In this document: in pieces, positions 25,408 to 36,981 of the stretch
Position numbering within the stretch: position 1 is the first letter of the stretch
Layout: each line of letters opens with the position of its first letter
NCBI GenBank assembly: GCA_963513935.1
Contig: OY740766.1
Location: 3,750,001-3,814,000 of the forward strand
Direction: 5' to 3'
Length of the DNA: 64,000 bases
DNA from: Aphrophora alni
Taxonomy: Eukaryota > Arthropoda > Insecta > Hemiptera > Aphrophoridae
Notes under the pieces: generated by a model
Databases searched by the model: none
What the model was told of the DNA's origin: nothing
What the model saw: the letters and a program-made list of their open reading frames with translations, nothing else
Made by a program: the position numbers and the translations under genes

Positions 25408-27298
25408 AAAAAGGTAAACTCATTTCAAACTTTTCTATTTGATTTTTAAGTAGTGTAGACGTATAGGAAATAATAAGATGTGTCAACAAAATTAATGTTG
25501 AGTTTTTGAGGATATGTCACTTTTGAAGTCCCCTGAGTCTAACAAAGTGGTTGTTAACACGTTTGCCTGAGCACTGCTCCACAGCCTAAACGCGTCGAAA
25601 GATTTCAAATAAATTAGTATTTGAACATGTTTTCGCCTTTTTTTGAAAATAACAACTCCAAATTGTCTTGAGAAAACTTATAAGTCAAGATGTATTTAAA
25701 CTGTAAATCGTCTAATAATGAACTAGTCAAAATTATGATTGAATATATATTTGTCATGAATCCAAGGGCAAAGGTTTTCCTGGGATGCAGTAAAATAGAA
25801 ACATTTTCCAAAGTCAAACTTAGGTATTCTAGGCATTAATTTAACGTTTCTGTGTCACGTATTATAGTATTGCCTTTCTTTAGGCTCTTTCAAATGCTTA
25901 CCCAAAAGGATCCCTGCTATTAAAATAATCAAATAATTTATTAACAACTCAAATGAATTCAACTGTTTGTGTTTAATCATCAAAAATTCTATTGCATCGG
26001 CAAATCCCGCACTTGGCGTTTTGATAGCGACCTTTACATTCATCTTGTTGTTCTGATAATGGATGCTTATCTGACAGACTATTGGCTAATTTGAATCCTT
26101 CCTGTTTGTGCAAATCGTTTAACCTTTGGATATACTTAAAACTACAACACCAATTTTACTGTTTAATGTACCTTTTATCCGCTGAAGTATTACGTGTCCA
26201 ATGTCAGCCTGCAAAACACCGTGAATGCAACCCGCAACACGTAGCAGTGTGCGACCGGAAAGCTGAACCCGTGTGGCATGGCAGGGCGCGATCCATTATT
26301 ATTTATATCGATGACTAGAGCTACAAGCAAACAATGTGAAGGATTGTATTGCCAGGAGTTCTGAGTATTTCGTTCGATTTCTCGATGTCATACACTCGAA
26401 AAAACCAAATGTTCGTACCTCGTTCGTTCGTTGTGTTCTGTTATAGAGAAAACTTTGCAGTCGTCGTGAAATTAAAAAGAAGAAGAAGAAGAAAATATAA
26501 AGATCCCTATCCTGGATATCTAGAAAAGAGATCTGGTAGGAAATGGAATTGTCACACATGTACTCACTATAAATAAATTCCTGAGGGGTTTTTTTGTTCA
26601 TAAGCTACCGTTGCATTCTGTATCAACAAGGGCTCATTGGGGGTCAGACTATAAATAAGAAAAATGTTTTGATATGTTTTCACAATAATTATAAATTTGA
26701 TACACTCATAATCATTCCGAAAAAATAAAGTTTTTATTTGAATACTTTTCGTTATTTCAAAGGGAAATTGAAATTGAATAGGAAGTTATCAAATTTTTAA
26801 ATTATTATAGAAGAGAAATTTTGGATTTTTAGTCCATGTGAAAAACGTGTAGACTTTTTAAAGTCATTTTCTTAATAATTGAGTGAACATTTTCCACTGT
26901 GGACATTGTGCAATCCAAGTACAGATCCAGCTCACCTTCCTTATTGTGTACAATTAATTGCAGCTAAAATACTTCCACTACCGCCTACTGTGTTTTGTGT
27001 ATGGAATTTTTACATTCGTTATAAGAGATAGGCGGATCATTAATTCAATAGGCCTACATTATTTTAAACAAGATTAGTATTTATCTACTGAGTTAACAAA
27101 CGGCCCAAACAGAACCAAAGTTCAGCACAACTGGCTTACTATGATTAGAATTAATAATAATTATTATTATATAGTTTTAACATTTATTTACAATCAATTT
27201 GTTATAGATAAAACATAATGTATAAATATTTTAATAAATAAATGTAAAATATTATGTACGTTGTCTATGAATTAACAAAATGGCGTGTTGTGGTAAGC
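25408..27298. other. Intergenic DNA, no gene seen
   Basis: Short frames on both strands (for example near 25855-26600) show no recognisable domain. A G/A-rich AGAAGAAGA stretch is near 26480. Confidence 0.5.
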
Positions 27299-27370
27299 GG
27301 GGATGTAGCTCAGTGGTAGAGCGTTCGCTTTGCATGTGAAAGGCCCCGGGTTCGATCCCCGGCATCTCCA
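27299..27370 (+). tRNA. tRNA-Ala (anticodon TGC)
   Basis: This 72-nt gene folds as a complete cloverleaf. Acceptor GGGGATG pairs with CATCTCC (one G-U) with discriminator A. The D arm lies in GTAGCTCAGTGGTAGAGC, the anticodon loop is TTTGCAT, and the T arm is CCGGG-TTCGATC-CCCGG. The A box (TAGCTCAGTGG) and B box (GGTTCGATCCC) internal promoters for RNA polymerase III are both intact, and a T-run terminator follows within 20 nt. No intron. Identical over all 72 nt to the copy at 41643-41714, while flanks differ. Confidence 0.98.
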
Positions 27371-27678
27371 GTTAATTTTTTTTAAACTAATAATTACATG
27401 AGTTATGTCGTTTTTATAACCGATTTCACATGAAGTTAATTTTCCATTTGTTTATTTATTTTTTTATTTTATTACTATTGCCTATTCACGTTTTAAGAAC
27501 ATAGATAGCCAAGACAACTGTTTGGAGTTAGTGATGCACACAGTATTATATAGTGCAGGTGTAACAATCTCTTTGTGTTAGATTCCTCTCTTTCACATTT
27601 CCTATTAGGTCTCTTTTAACCAACTCTTGTTCTCTTCCAACCCTTGAGGCTATTCAAGTGCTCGTGATTTCATTATAT
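27371..27678. other. Intergenic DNA, no gene seen
   Basis: Only the tRNA terminator T-run and AT-rich DNA. Confidence 0.5.
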
Positions 27679-28300
27679 ACAGGGTGTACAAAAAGTCTTG
27701 CACCGGTTTAATATGCTTTGTTTAAATGACACTGGAAAGCTGAAAACCTGGACTTACACTATGAACCTAAAGAACTATTCTTACACACTATGATTGACAG
27801 TGTAGGACCCGGGGGGGGGACGTTTTATAAAGAGTACAAATAAAATCTTAAAAGAAAGCATAGGCCGAGTTGTACATCATTTTAAAGGGGTTTACTGGCA
27901 GAGTTTAATGTCGCAAACCGCACTTCAAAAGGTTGATCCACTACAAAATGGCAGATGTTCAAATGTTTTACTAAAAAACAGTATGTTTGGTTATCAAATA
28001 TTTTCAGAGTAAATTTTCGAATTGTTCTCCTCCGGTTATTTGACAGTTGGAAAGACGCACATAAAAATTGCAGGATAACTTGAGGAGGCATTGAAGTATT
28101 CCTTGTCTTGGAGACAGATCTGGTGAACGCGCTGGCCACTCTACAGTCCCCCGCCTACCGTTCCACATTTGAAGAAAAAGCATTTTAATATTCTCTTACT
28201 TGTATGCCATAGTGGTGGCATTCTGTCCTGTGAAACCAGACAGTCTGAAGATTTTCTCCAAACATGTTTTTAAGTACTAGCATAATATCATTTTGGAGCA
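27679..28300 (-). pseudogene. Decayed DDE transposase with one TIR-like end (CAGGGTGT)
   Basis: On the minus strand near 28155-28080 the frame reads WNGRRGTVEWPARSPDLSP. This is the block preceding the last catalytic acidic residue in a widespread insect DDE transposase family of the IS630/Tc1-mariner type, where the usual wording is close to RWIGRRGPVEWPARSPDLTP. Downstream sequence is broken by stops and frameshifts. The element end at 27679 (ACAGGGTGTACAAAAAGTC) has the CAGGGTGT terminus common in such elements. The other end is not recognised; the coordinate 28300 is approximate. Non-functional. Confidence 0.7.
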
Positions 28301-30282
28301 AATTTTGGTATGATGCAGCATTTAAAGAAAGGACCTACCAACTGGGTAACCACTTCATAATGTACTTTTATAACATGACAGGCATAATACAGTATTTATA
28401 GCAGCATTCTTGTTTTGATTTATTAATGCGCTATGATTGTGGCTACTAATAATATGTCTGTCTACAACTAAGTAGAGCCTACGAGGTTATAGTCTGCAAC
28501 TTGAGGCTAACAAATTGAGGTTAGTTTAACAGATGTTATCACAAAAGTGGGTGTACTAATAAAGAACCAACTGTACTTCGAGATATGTTTGTGTTCTGGG
28601 TGTTGATTAGATGTAGCTCCATTCAAGTTTGACTTTCTAGATAACGTGTTGGGGTATTTTTAATCCAGGATAGAGGTACAGAAACAAACTGAAACATGTT
28701 TATATAATATATCAAATATGGAGATGTTCTTCGACTTTTGGGAGTACACTACAATCTTCAAACTGAGGTCTTACAGTGTCCACCGCTGCATGAACTCGGT
28801 GCAAATAGAGTTAGTTCTTGAGGATGGGTATTTACAGTCAGACAGCCCTAAAAGCTGAAACTTTGTTTAGGGTTGGAATATTTCTTTTGATGAGAGTAAA
28901 TGACAAAAGTATTAACAGAGAGGAAAAACTGAGTTTAATGAAGAAGAGAATTGAAGTTGAGACTTGATATGGAAAACTACTTGTAGTATTGAGCTTGTAA
29001 GGTGCACCGAAGTAGAATGTATAAATAGAAAAGAAGACTTGTGGTAAGTCTAGAGGATGGACATTCATTGTGCAGTGATTGGTCTGCTAACCTTGTACTG
29101 TTAATGCCTTGATCTGAAATCTTAACAAGGGATCTTCAAGGGTTCGGGAAGAATTAAAAATGTAGTCAATTCTTAGAGGTTTCCCAGTTATAGACTACCT
29201 CCAGAAGAGGTAAGAATTAAAGACAAGACGTTGAAATAAAGAAAGAGTTGCCTTCTTCCTCCGGTAAGTAGAATTGAAGTGGGGGACAACCTGTTCCTGC
29301 ACAGCCTCAGGAGACTGGTTAAACTGCTCCCGATCGCTCGTCTGCTACAGAAGTATTCTGTTCCAGAACCAGTAATTGCAGCAATAACACACTGCTCAGT
29401 GTGTGAGTAGTGTAACAATAATTGTTTACTGTTTCCCTTAGATTTGTAATTTAGGATAATTCTTTTGGACTGAGATGTATTGGATCAACCCAGTAGTAAA
29501 TAATCAGGTATTTCACTGAAATCAATACGTTGTATAAACTTACATTCGTTCGACGTTTGTAGACAATGTTTTTGTAAAGACTAGTAACACAAGCAATCAA
29601 GACAATGTCAAAACCAATGAGAATATCAACTTGTCCTGCCCCCCTTTCAGTCACGTGAGATGACCATTGTCAGCTGTTATTGATGCACTCAATCTAGAAA
29701 CAAACGGACTGTACAAATGATGTTTTCATCGGACGGATTAGAAGTACAAATTTGTATTGGAATAACTTTCTCTTATCATCAAAACCAATCGTCTATAATG
29801 AACGACTATATTCATAAACATCTCTGTAAAAAAAACTACTTCAAGAGTTGTTAAAAAAAAAGAGAAAATAAACCGAGGACATCGTTTTGAAGGTTAAATA
29901 TTTTTAAATCGGCTTAAGCGATATCAATCTAATTTAGTTGAAATAAAGAGGTTTATATCAATGAAAGTAAATGATCTGACCAAGGTCAAAGCTAATTTTT
30001 TAAAATTTACTCACAAATCTTAGCACATTTAAGTCATAAAAGCTCATAATCTAAAAAAAAAAAAAATTGATTGATATTGTTGTAGTCGATATTGAGATAT
30101 TAAAACTTTTAAAACATTTATTTTCTCTATTAGAAAAATAAGCCTCAAACCTGTTACAATGTATTACGCACTTCATTTCAGCAAAATCGTTAGAGATGCA
30201 TGTGAAAAATGTATGATTTGTAGGAATAGATTGTCTTTTTCAAGAAGAAGCTAGCTAATTTAGTTAAATATAAATATTCTTT
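28301..30282. other. Intergenic DNA, no gene seen
   Basis: Frames of 60-76 codons on the minus strand (28838-29654) lack recognisable domains and are not called. The left part may still be unrecognisable remains of the transposon to its left. Confidence 0.5.
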
Positions 30283-30620
30283 TATTACTAAATTACTTAC
30301 GTCTTAACAATCTTGTGTTTAGTATTTATTTATTTATTATTATTTTATTACAGCTATTTCGGTATAACATATACCATCATCAACCACGTTAGAAAGATGT
30401 GGCTGTATTATCTCAACTTTATTTTATATTATTTTCGACTTGTACTACAGTACCAAACATTTTATGTTTATTTATTCTTGTGAAATGTGTATCAGTGTGT
30501 TGTATAAACGTGTTGTTTCATCTGATGATGGTATATGTTATACCGAAACAGCTGTATTGAAATATTAATAAATAAATACTAAACACAAGATTGTTAAGAC
30601 GTAAGTAATTTAGTAATAAA
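30283..30620. repeat. Fold-back element with two hammerhead-like motifs
   Basis: Inverted arms of about 100 bp (30283-30387 and 30517-30620) surround a ~130-bp centre. Outer arm ends share ACTAAACACAAGATTGTTAA and GACGTAAGTAATTTAGTAATA in opposite orientation. Each arm carries a hammerhead-like core, and the two cores are divergent (5' sides facing the centre). The left core has C-to-T at its first position. Confidence 0.9.
30515..30563 (+). ncRNA. Hammerhead-ribozyme-like motif (best stem I)
   Basis: CTGATGA is followed by one extra T. Stem II is GGTATA/TATACC with TGT loop, then GAAAC. Stem III is the self-complementary ACAGCTGT, followed by A as predicted cleavage base. Stem I is GTTTCA upstream paired with TGAAAT downstream (6 bp, one G-U) after one U-U mismatch. 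All three helices and the invariant core are visible. The extra T after the core is non-canonical. The inverted partner at about 30349-30390 keeps stem II and stem III but has T for the first core C. Confidence 0.6.
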
Positions 30621-31525
30621 CTTATTTTAAAGCATTCATAGGGCAATATGGAATTTATAAATATTCTTAACCCAAATTTTGAATACTTGCCATGAAATGA
30701 CCAATTACAAAATGTAAATATTTCAAAGGTAAATTGGCATGGTTTAGACTGTGCTTGTAATAAGACGTCATATTTTACATCTTGCTACAAAATCAAGGTT
30801 CGTGAAAAGCAACAAATAATTAAACAGGAAATTTAAAAAAAAAAGAACTGTAACAAACTGCTTTGCATTATAAATTGGGTTATTAAACTTCATATTCATT
30901 TAACTTTGATATGCGCTATTGTTGGACAGATGGTGGATATTTTGAAAAGTACTTTTTGTTTGGATGCTTAGGCCTTTATATTTGAAACTAACTATTTTTA
31001 TCTTAACTTTGTTTTTACCTTTTGATGACTGTTAAAAAATATGAATTATCATATCAAAAAATTGGAAAAAATATATACACATATCAAAAGGTTTATGTCA
31101 TAGCGGCATTGCACAGACAGGCAGAAGTACGATACCGTTCTCAAAAGACTTTTGGAGTTTAAGAACCCCAAAACGGTTGCTATATAAAACAGCAAAACAA
31201 TGTGGTGCTTCACTGTTATAGTGCCAAGAAATTTGCACGTAAGAATTGGTACCCCTACTTTTTTATATAATGGTCAATTTTGAATATTAAAACAATTTAT
31301 AATTCGTAGATATTAAAAAATCATTACATCGACTGGTTCAGCTTTAAAGTAAAGTTTTACCTCATGTTTTATGTAAATATTATTAGATAATATGTCAATT
31401 AAAAATGTGCTTTTCTACAAATTATCGAACAAATCTCTGCCTATTACAACAGTTTATTATTACATTTCAATAAGAAAATATTAATATAGCAAAATAAATC
31501 ACTAGAGCGCTGTGGTGATTTGTAC
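30621..31525. other. Intergenic DNA, no gene seen
   Basis: AT-rich, no recognisable coding sequence or repeat. Confidence 0.5.
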
Positions 31526-31719
31526 AAGGAAAAAACCCCAAACCAGAAAATAACACAACTACACGAAACTGTATAATGCGTTTATATTACCTTATGTACG
31601 TTTCGATAGCTCTGCTATCATCTTCAGAGGTACACTACCCATACCTCAGATATAGTATAGTATCTCATTATACAGTTTTGTGTAGTTGTGTTATTTTGTG
31701 GTTTGGGGTTTTTTCCCTT
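31526..31719. repeat. Fold-back element with one hammerhead-like motif
   Basis: Arms of 53 bp (31526-31578 and 31666-31719) are nearly perfect inverted copies, including ACACAACTACACGAAACTGT on the left and its reverse complement with one change on the right. The left side also carries a minus-strand hammerhead-like core at 31588-31632; the right arm lacks it. Confidence 0.9.
31588..31632 (-). ncRNA. Hammerhead-ribozyme-like motif
   Basis: Read on the minus strand: stem I TACCT, core CTGAAGA plus extra T, stem II GATAGC/GCTATC with AGA loop, GAAAC, near-self-complementary stem III ACGTACAT, cleavage-position A, stem I AGGTA (5 bp). Same architecture as the 30.5-kb motif despite unrelated stem sequences. 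Confidence 0.55.
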
Positions 31720-33504
31720 GTTCATTAATATAGCAGACTGCTTCAAAGATTGGTTTAGTCCTGGCACCGCATATCCTTACAACCTCTTCACACATCAAAT
31801 CATCATCTTAAAGTTCTTCTTAATTGAAACTCCTACATTCCAGAGGGCTGTACAAATCAGTTTCAATACTTAAACACTCTTAAATATTGGAAAGTAATAT
31901 TTCCTTTAAACCTAACTATCTCAATAGAAAGTATACACCAGAGAGTAAATGAAAACAATAATAATTAGTTAATATTTTAATAAATTAGCAGAGTTATTAG
32001 TCAGTAATGACAGATGTTAATATCAATTCAATGTCATGCCAAGTGAAAGTGTATAGGTTAGAGAAAGCGACCTTAGTGACGGACAGACATTTCTGTGTCC
32101 AAGGATGGTGTTTACTATTGTAAAGTAAATTTAGCAATACAAAACAAGTTATTAATATGTGAACTTTGTGGTTTTAGGATTGCGAAAAGTACATTGTACA
32201 GAGTATTTGAATTGATTCAAAATTTTTATTTTTTTACTAATAAAAATTTGTATTTTTTTACAAAATTTACATACAGAAAATATAGAAAACAAACCTACAC
32301 TACAGACAAATAAATAATACTCAGAGGTTATAAACCTGTCTGGGGGTATATAAAAAAGCTGCGTTGAATTTTTAATATCCCTAATGAGTTAATTAAGTAG
32401 TTTTGGGAAGAATATCTGTGTGTCCTCTGATTGGCTCAACGATTTCGATCTTTTTTTTCTAAAGTGTAGCCCATAAGTACTTAAACAAAACATATTGGTT
32501 GCCATCTCTCCAAAAATGACGGCTCTTGAATTATCGGTCATGGAGTTGTTTATAAAAGACGTGTTTGCTCAAAATCGGCGTGACCTTGTCATTGAAACGT
32601 CGTTTTGCATTTGTTTTGCACAAGTAAAGTGGTTTTTCGTGGACAATTGTATTTTCATTCACTTGCCCTATACGTACTGGGAATTCCAAAACATGCTGTA
32701 AGTTTACTGATAACACAATAAGGAAATGAATGTGTTTATTGTTGTCTTAATGTTTGTTGTTCTTAAAATAGCTTTGTAAAATGATAACTTCTAATTATTA
32801 TTTTTAACTTTAACCCTTTAGAGAACGAAATCGTAGACTTTTTTTCAGGGGGGAAAATATGAAGCAAGTTTTTGGATTACACAGACTGTATTACCAGGGA
32901 TGTACTAGAAACCTTTTGGAGGTGCCATTATTTTTCTATTTCATAGACCTTTCCAATAATATGTCACAAGATAGGAGTTACCATTTAAAAAATGAAAGTT
33001 TCCAAAGGGGAAAAATTTTAACACCCCTTAAACACCAGAAAATGTGTTATAATAGGTACGGTAGAGAGGTTTTAAGTTGATATAGCAATCCATTCAAATT
33101 ATTTCGAGGTGTATCACAATCTATTTTACAGTCTATATATTTAAAACAGCTTCCATGGTTTATTTTATATTCACTTTTTGACTAACTGAACTGATATTTT
33201 TGGTGACAAATAGTTTTGGTTGATTTTTGGCATGTGTAAGTAAAAACGTTTAAAAACTAAAATGTTTTAACCTATTTACCTTCAAAAGTTTGCCAAGTTG
33301 CTCAAGTTTGCAGCTATTACTACAGCTGTTTAGTTTGTGTTAGTGGTACAGCGATTGCCAGATCGAATACTTCGGACTATGTTTATTGAAAGATCAAATT
33401 TAATGAATAGTTTAAAAGTAAAATATAACCTGCTAGAGATAATAATTAGTATTGAATAAACTTTAATGTAATAGCAGATATTTCTTGTTGAAACTCCATA
33501 TTCA
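31720..33504. other. Intergenic DNA with old dispersed repeat and hammerhead fragment
   Basis: No gene. The phrase TTAAACAAAACATATTGGTT at about 32479 starts a dispersed repeat also seen at 39.3, 46.0 and 46.8 kb. At about 32566-32608 a fragment of the hammerhead-like element (stem GTGAC/GTCAT, GAAAC, ACGTCGT) survives without the CTGANGA half. Confidence 0.5.
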
Positions 33505-33693
33505 AGGATAAAATAAAGCAAAAGCTTAAAGTTTCAAATATTTATTAGTATAAATGAGCTACAATTGTTTCGCCTTGCGGCATCGACGGGCTACAAAGGC
33601 CCAGTAGCCCGTCGATGCCGCAAGGCGAAACAATTGTAGCTCATTTATACTAATAAATATTTGAAACTTTAAGCTTTTGCTTTATTTTATCCT
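33505..33693. repeat. Perfect 90-bp inverted repeat (9-nt spacer)
   Basis: Positions 33505-33594 are the exact reverse complement of 33604-33693, with spacer AAAGGCCCA. The arms contain AGCTACAATTGTTTCGCCTT and its complement. Perfect identity implies either very recent formation or ongoing arm-to-arm correction. A degenerate hammerhead-like motif sits in each arm close to the spacer. Confidence 0.98.
33606..33641 (+). ncRNA. Hammerhead-like motif with degenerate core (mirrored at 33557-33592)
   Basis: Stem I AGC/GCT, core CCGTCGA (versus CTGANGA) plus T, stem II GCC/GGC capped by the GNRA tetraloop GCAA, GAAAC, perfectly self-complementary stem III ACAATTGT, then A. Architecture is kept while core positions are changed, so catalysis is unlikely. 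Because the arm is palindromic an identical copy lies on the minus strand at 33557-33592. Confidence 0.4.
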
Positions 33694-34733
33694 AGTATTG
33701 AATATTTCAAATTTGGTTTAATTTCAACAATTTTTTTCTGGTGTTAAATCTTTTATTTTTTATCATACATAAATTGTTTGGGTATAACTTGAAGCAGATT
33801 TAAAAACTGTTTAGAATTAGATTATCTTGGGTATTTTAGAACTTGGTTTTGTGATATTTTTTGTTTTGTTTTTAATTTGGATATAACCCCAAATTTGAAA
33901 TGTGAAAACTATTTTTGAATTTAACAAATATGTCTAACGATTTGTAAACACAAACCATAATAAATAAATTAAAAACATATTATTTAATACTATGAGAAGA
34001 AGTTATTTCTGGAAATAGGATCAGAGACATTTTATTGATCTATTAGGGTAATGCAATTAACTAGATTTGCCAATAGGCAAATAACTATTACATAGATTAC
34101 ACAAGACTCTATAACTTTCTATATTTATTTCTTCACAAATTGTAATGGCTTTGAAAAGTTACAGAAATGGCCGCTAGTTTTACACTTAAACTTTATTTGT
34201 ATAGTAACTATTGTGTGAGAAGGACATCGGAGTTATTTACAAGTGTTGTTGTTATGTTATTGTAAAGTTATTGTGTACTTGTTGTACCGTTGATAAGGTA
34301 AGAATGGTTTAGCTATTTTATGTGCGTTATTAAAAAACATAAATTATACAATAAAGAAAAATAGTTTTTACCCGGATAAAACTGCCCTGTAGAAGTGTTT
34401 GCACTCTGTAGACTAAAGGTGTCCAGTCCAGAAGTTCTAAAGAGCTGTTATAGATTAACTCATGTTATAGACACGAATTTGTTGTTAAACATGTAAACTA
34501 TTATTTGTAAAAGAAATTAATATTAACAAATAATCTCAAGATAGAACATTACTTTAACAATAATAGAAGTGTGTTTATTAAACAAAATTATTTTAGTTAA
34601 ATTAATTATTATAAATATGAACTCAATTTAAAAGTAAAAACAAACTATATATTGCAAAACAATTGCACAAACTTTCTCCCTCCCCCAGTCCCAAAAGCAA
34701 ATTAAAACTAATCAAAAACTAATCGTCACCAAG

Positions 34734-34814
<81 letters not shown>

Positions 34815-36785
34815 ATAGCTAATTATTATAATTATAACAGTTAATATTCTTTAAGTATATACATTTAATATATGTATTATTCACCACAATTATTTATAGA
34901 AGGGCTTGAACTTTCTTTTCTTGGGTCATAAACGTCTTTTTGTTTACAAGCTTTATGTTAATTTAACTTATTTACCAATTATTCCTGAATCTTAATACTT
35001 GTTTACTTGTTACTTTATACTTTACTAAAATTTGTTCGAAATCGGTAGTACTGATTTTGATAAATTGCCTATTTTAAACTGCCATTTTGACTTTCACTCA
35101 AAACTGATATATCAGTGAAAACCTTGACATAGATTTTTTTTTACCAATCATACTAATCTCTGTACTACGTATAAGTGATAAAGTAAAAATGAAATGAAGA
35201 AATCAAAACGTATTTTTTTAAACACACATATATGTCATGTACAAAAAAATCCTTAATAATTAAATCTAACACTAAAATATTGTCTATATTTTAGTAAAGT
35301 TTTAAAAAATATATTAAATCAAACAAATTTCCCACGTTCAAAATATTGATAACTTCGAAGACATTGCTTCTAAAATATTTCTTCGTTATTTTAATTGAAC
35401 ATTAACCGTAAACATGTACAATGGTTTTCTCCTCCTGAGAATTATACACTAAAACAGTAGAGTAAGGAAAACATAAATTAGGTAAACCCTAATGATTTTT
35501 AATGAATTAGAGATTTTTCTTTACATTTTTACAGTTGGCAGAAGTGTGTTTCGCAGGAGATGTTCTAGGCATTATTTCAATATTACGCTGTTATGTCTTT
35601 TAACAATAATAAGATATTAATAAAGAACAGCGAGTTTTGCCAGAATAATTTCACTTTCTGGTTTGTTTTGGCTAATTTGGGATCATTTGTTTATTGGCCT
35701 TGATCAGATCTGTAAGCGATAAAATTTATAGATGTTTTTAAACTATTTTAAAACAATTATTGTCTTGGTTTTAAAATTTTGTGATTTGAAGACCAATTTA
35801 AACAACCAATTATATTCGACCTTAACACTTAAATAGAATACGTATGTTATAAAATGTCGCTAATTTGATAACCAACTCAGGTGAAAAAAGTGTTTTTAAC
35901 TTTAAAATGTTATTGTTTTTAAAAATTTAATGAATATTTTCATATTTTTATTTTGTGTTCATTTTAGATTTTTGAGATAAATTCAAGTAAGTATAAATCG
36001 ATAGCTAATTCCGCCCCCAAAATACATAAGGACTATAAATTTCATAAACGTCAAACAATAATTTAAACATTTCAGAAATTTTGAGTTATTCCGTTTTGAT
36101 GTTCAACCCTTAAGGGATTTATCATTTCGTTTGATAGTCCATTTCAATATACAAAGTTCTGGGATTGGATTATCACTTCTTGAGGTTTTAACTCAAAATT
36201 CTCTTGATTTACTCGATTCAGTCTAAAACATTACAGTTTTTTAGTCAATTGGACAACTTAATCTGACACAAATTTCATAGACTACAGACGGGCTTAATTT
36301 TAAAAATAGTCTAAAATTGTTCGTCGAGAACCAGTCTAACGAAATTGTATTACCATCACAGTACTTTCTTCATAATTACAAAGTTACATGTATCTGAAGC
36401 ATTGGGGGGGGGGGAATTTGATAATTAACTCCAGTTGTTGTTTAAAAAATTCAAAATCTGTTGACTTTATGGAAATGTTTTTACATTCCTTAAGTTATGC
36501 AGCACTCAAGGACGCGAATAAATTGTGTCCTTTACAACAATACCAGTTCAAGAGCTTCAGTCAAAAAATTGAAAATAAACTGATGGTGCTTTAAAGTTCG
36601 TTTAATTTTTTTTTAATTTACGAGCGAACTACATTCCAGCAGAATTTGATGTGTACCGTACCACTAAAGTCAATTTTAGGATATTCCATCTGCTTAGACT
36701 GCGTTCATCGTTATTTTTTCATTCTTTAACAATAAACTATTTTTTAGAAAGATATAGCAGATTGTTTGGTTTGTCTTGTTACAGA
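33694..36785. other. Intergenic DNA upstream of the P450 gene
   Basis: No gene recognised; the P450 promoter is presumably here or further left. The (TA)n tract is at 34737-34809. A plausible splice acceptor (TTTGTCTTGTTACAG) ends at 36784, one base before the P450 start codon, so a 5' UTR intron may cover part of this region. Confidence 0.5.
34737..34809. repeat. (AT)n microsatellite
   Basis: About 36 uninterrupted TA units. Confidence 0.95.
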
Positions 36786-36981
36786 ATGCTTCTCCCCCGT
36801 TTGATATCCAACACTGTTACAGAATGTCCGTTGATCTCTTCATTATGTATCACCATTACATTGTGTCTCTTCATATACATGAGAAGACGTAACAGGATGG
36901 TTGAAATGATGAGACGTATCCCAGGCCCTCCAGGTCTGCCAATCGTTGGGAACTGTGTAGAAGTCAATGTGGGACATGATG
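36786..36981 (+). CDS. CYP4: P450 coding exon 1 (anchor and proline hinge)
   Basis: 65 codons plus one base (phase 1). Hydrophobic segment around [19 protein letters not shown], basic stop-transfer RRRNR, then [20 protein letters not shown]. Donor GATG|GTAAGT matches consensus perfectly. Confidence 0.9.

Noticed and set aside
32531..32716. Overlapping 60-codon frames on both strands
   Set aside because: They lie in the dispersed repeat and hammerhead fragment, with no domain.
36651..36785. Upstream in-frame ATG that would lengthen the P450 N-terminus by 45 residues
   Set aside because: It adds a sequence atypical for a P450 anchor and crosses a good splice acceptor ending at 36784. The start at 36786 gives a normal CYP4 length.
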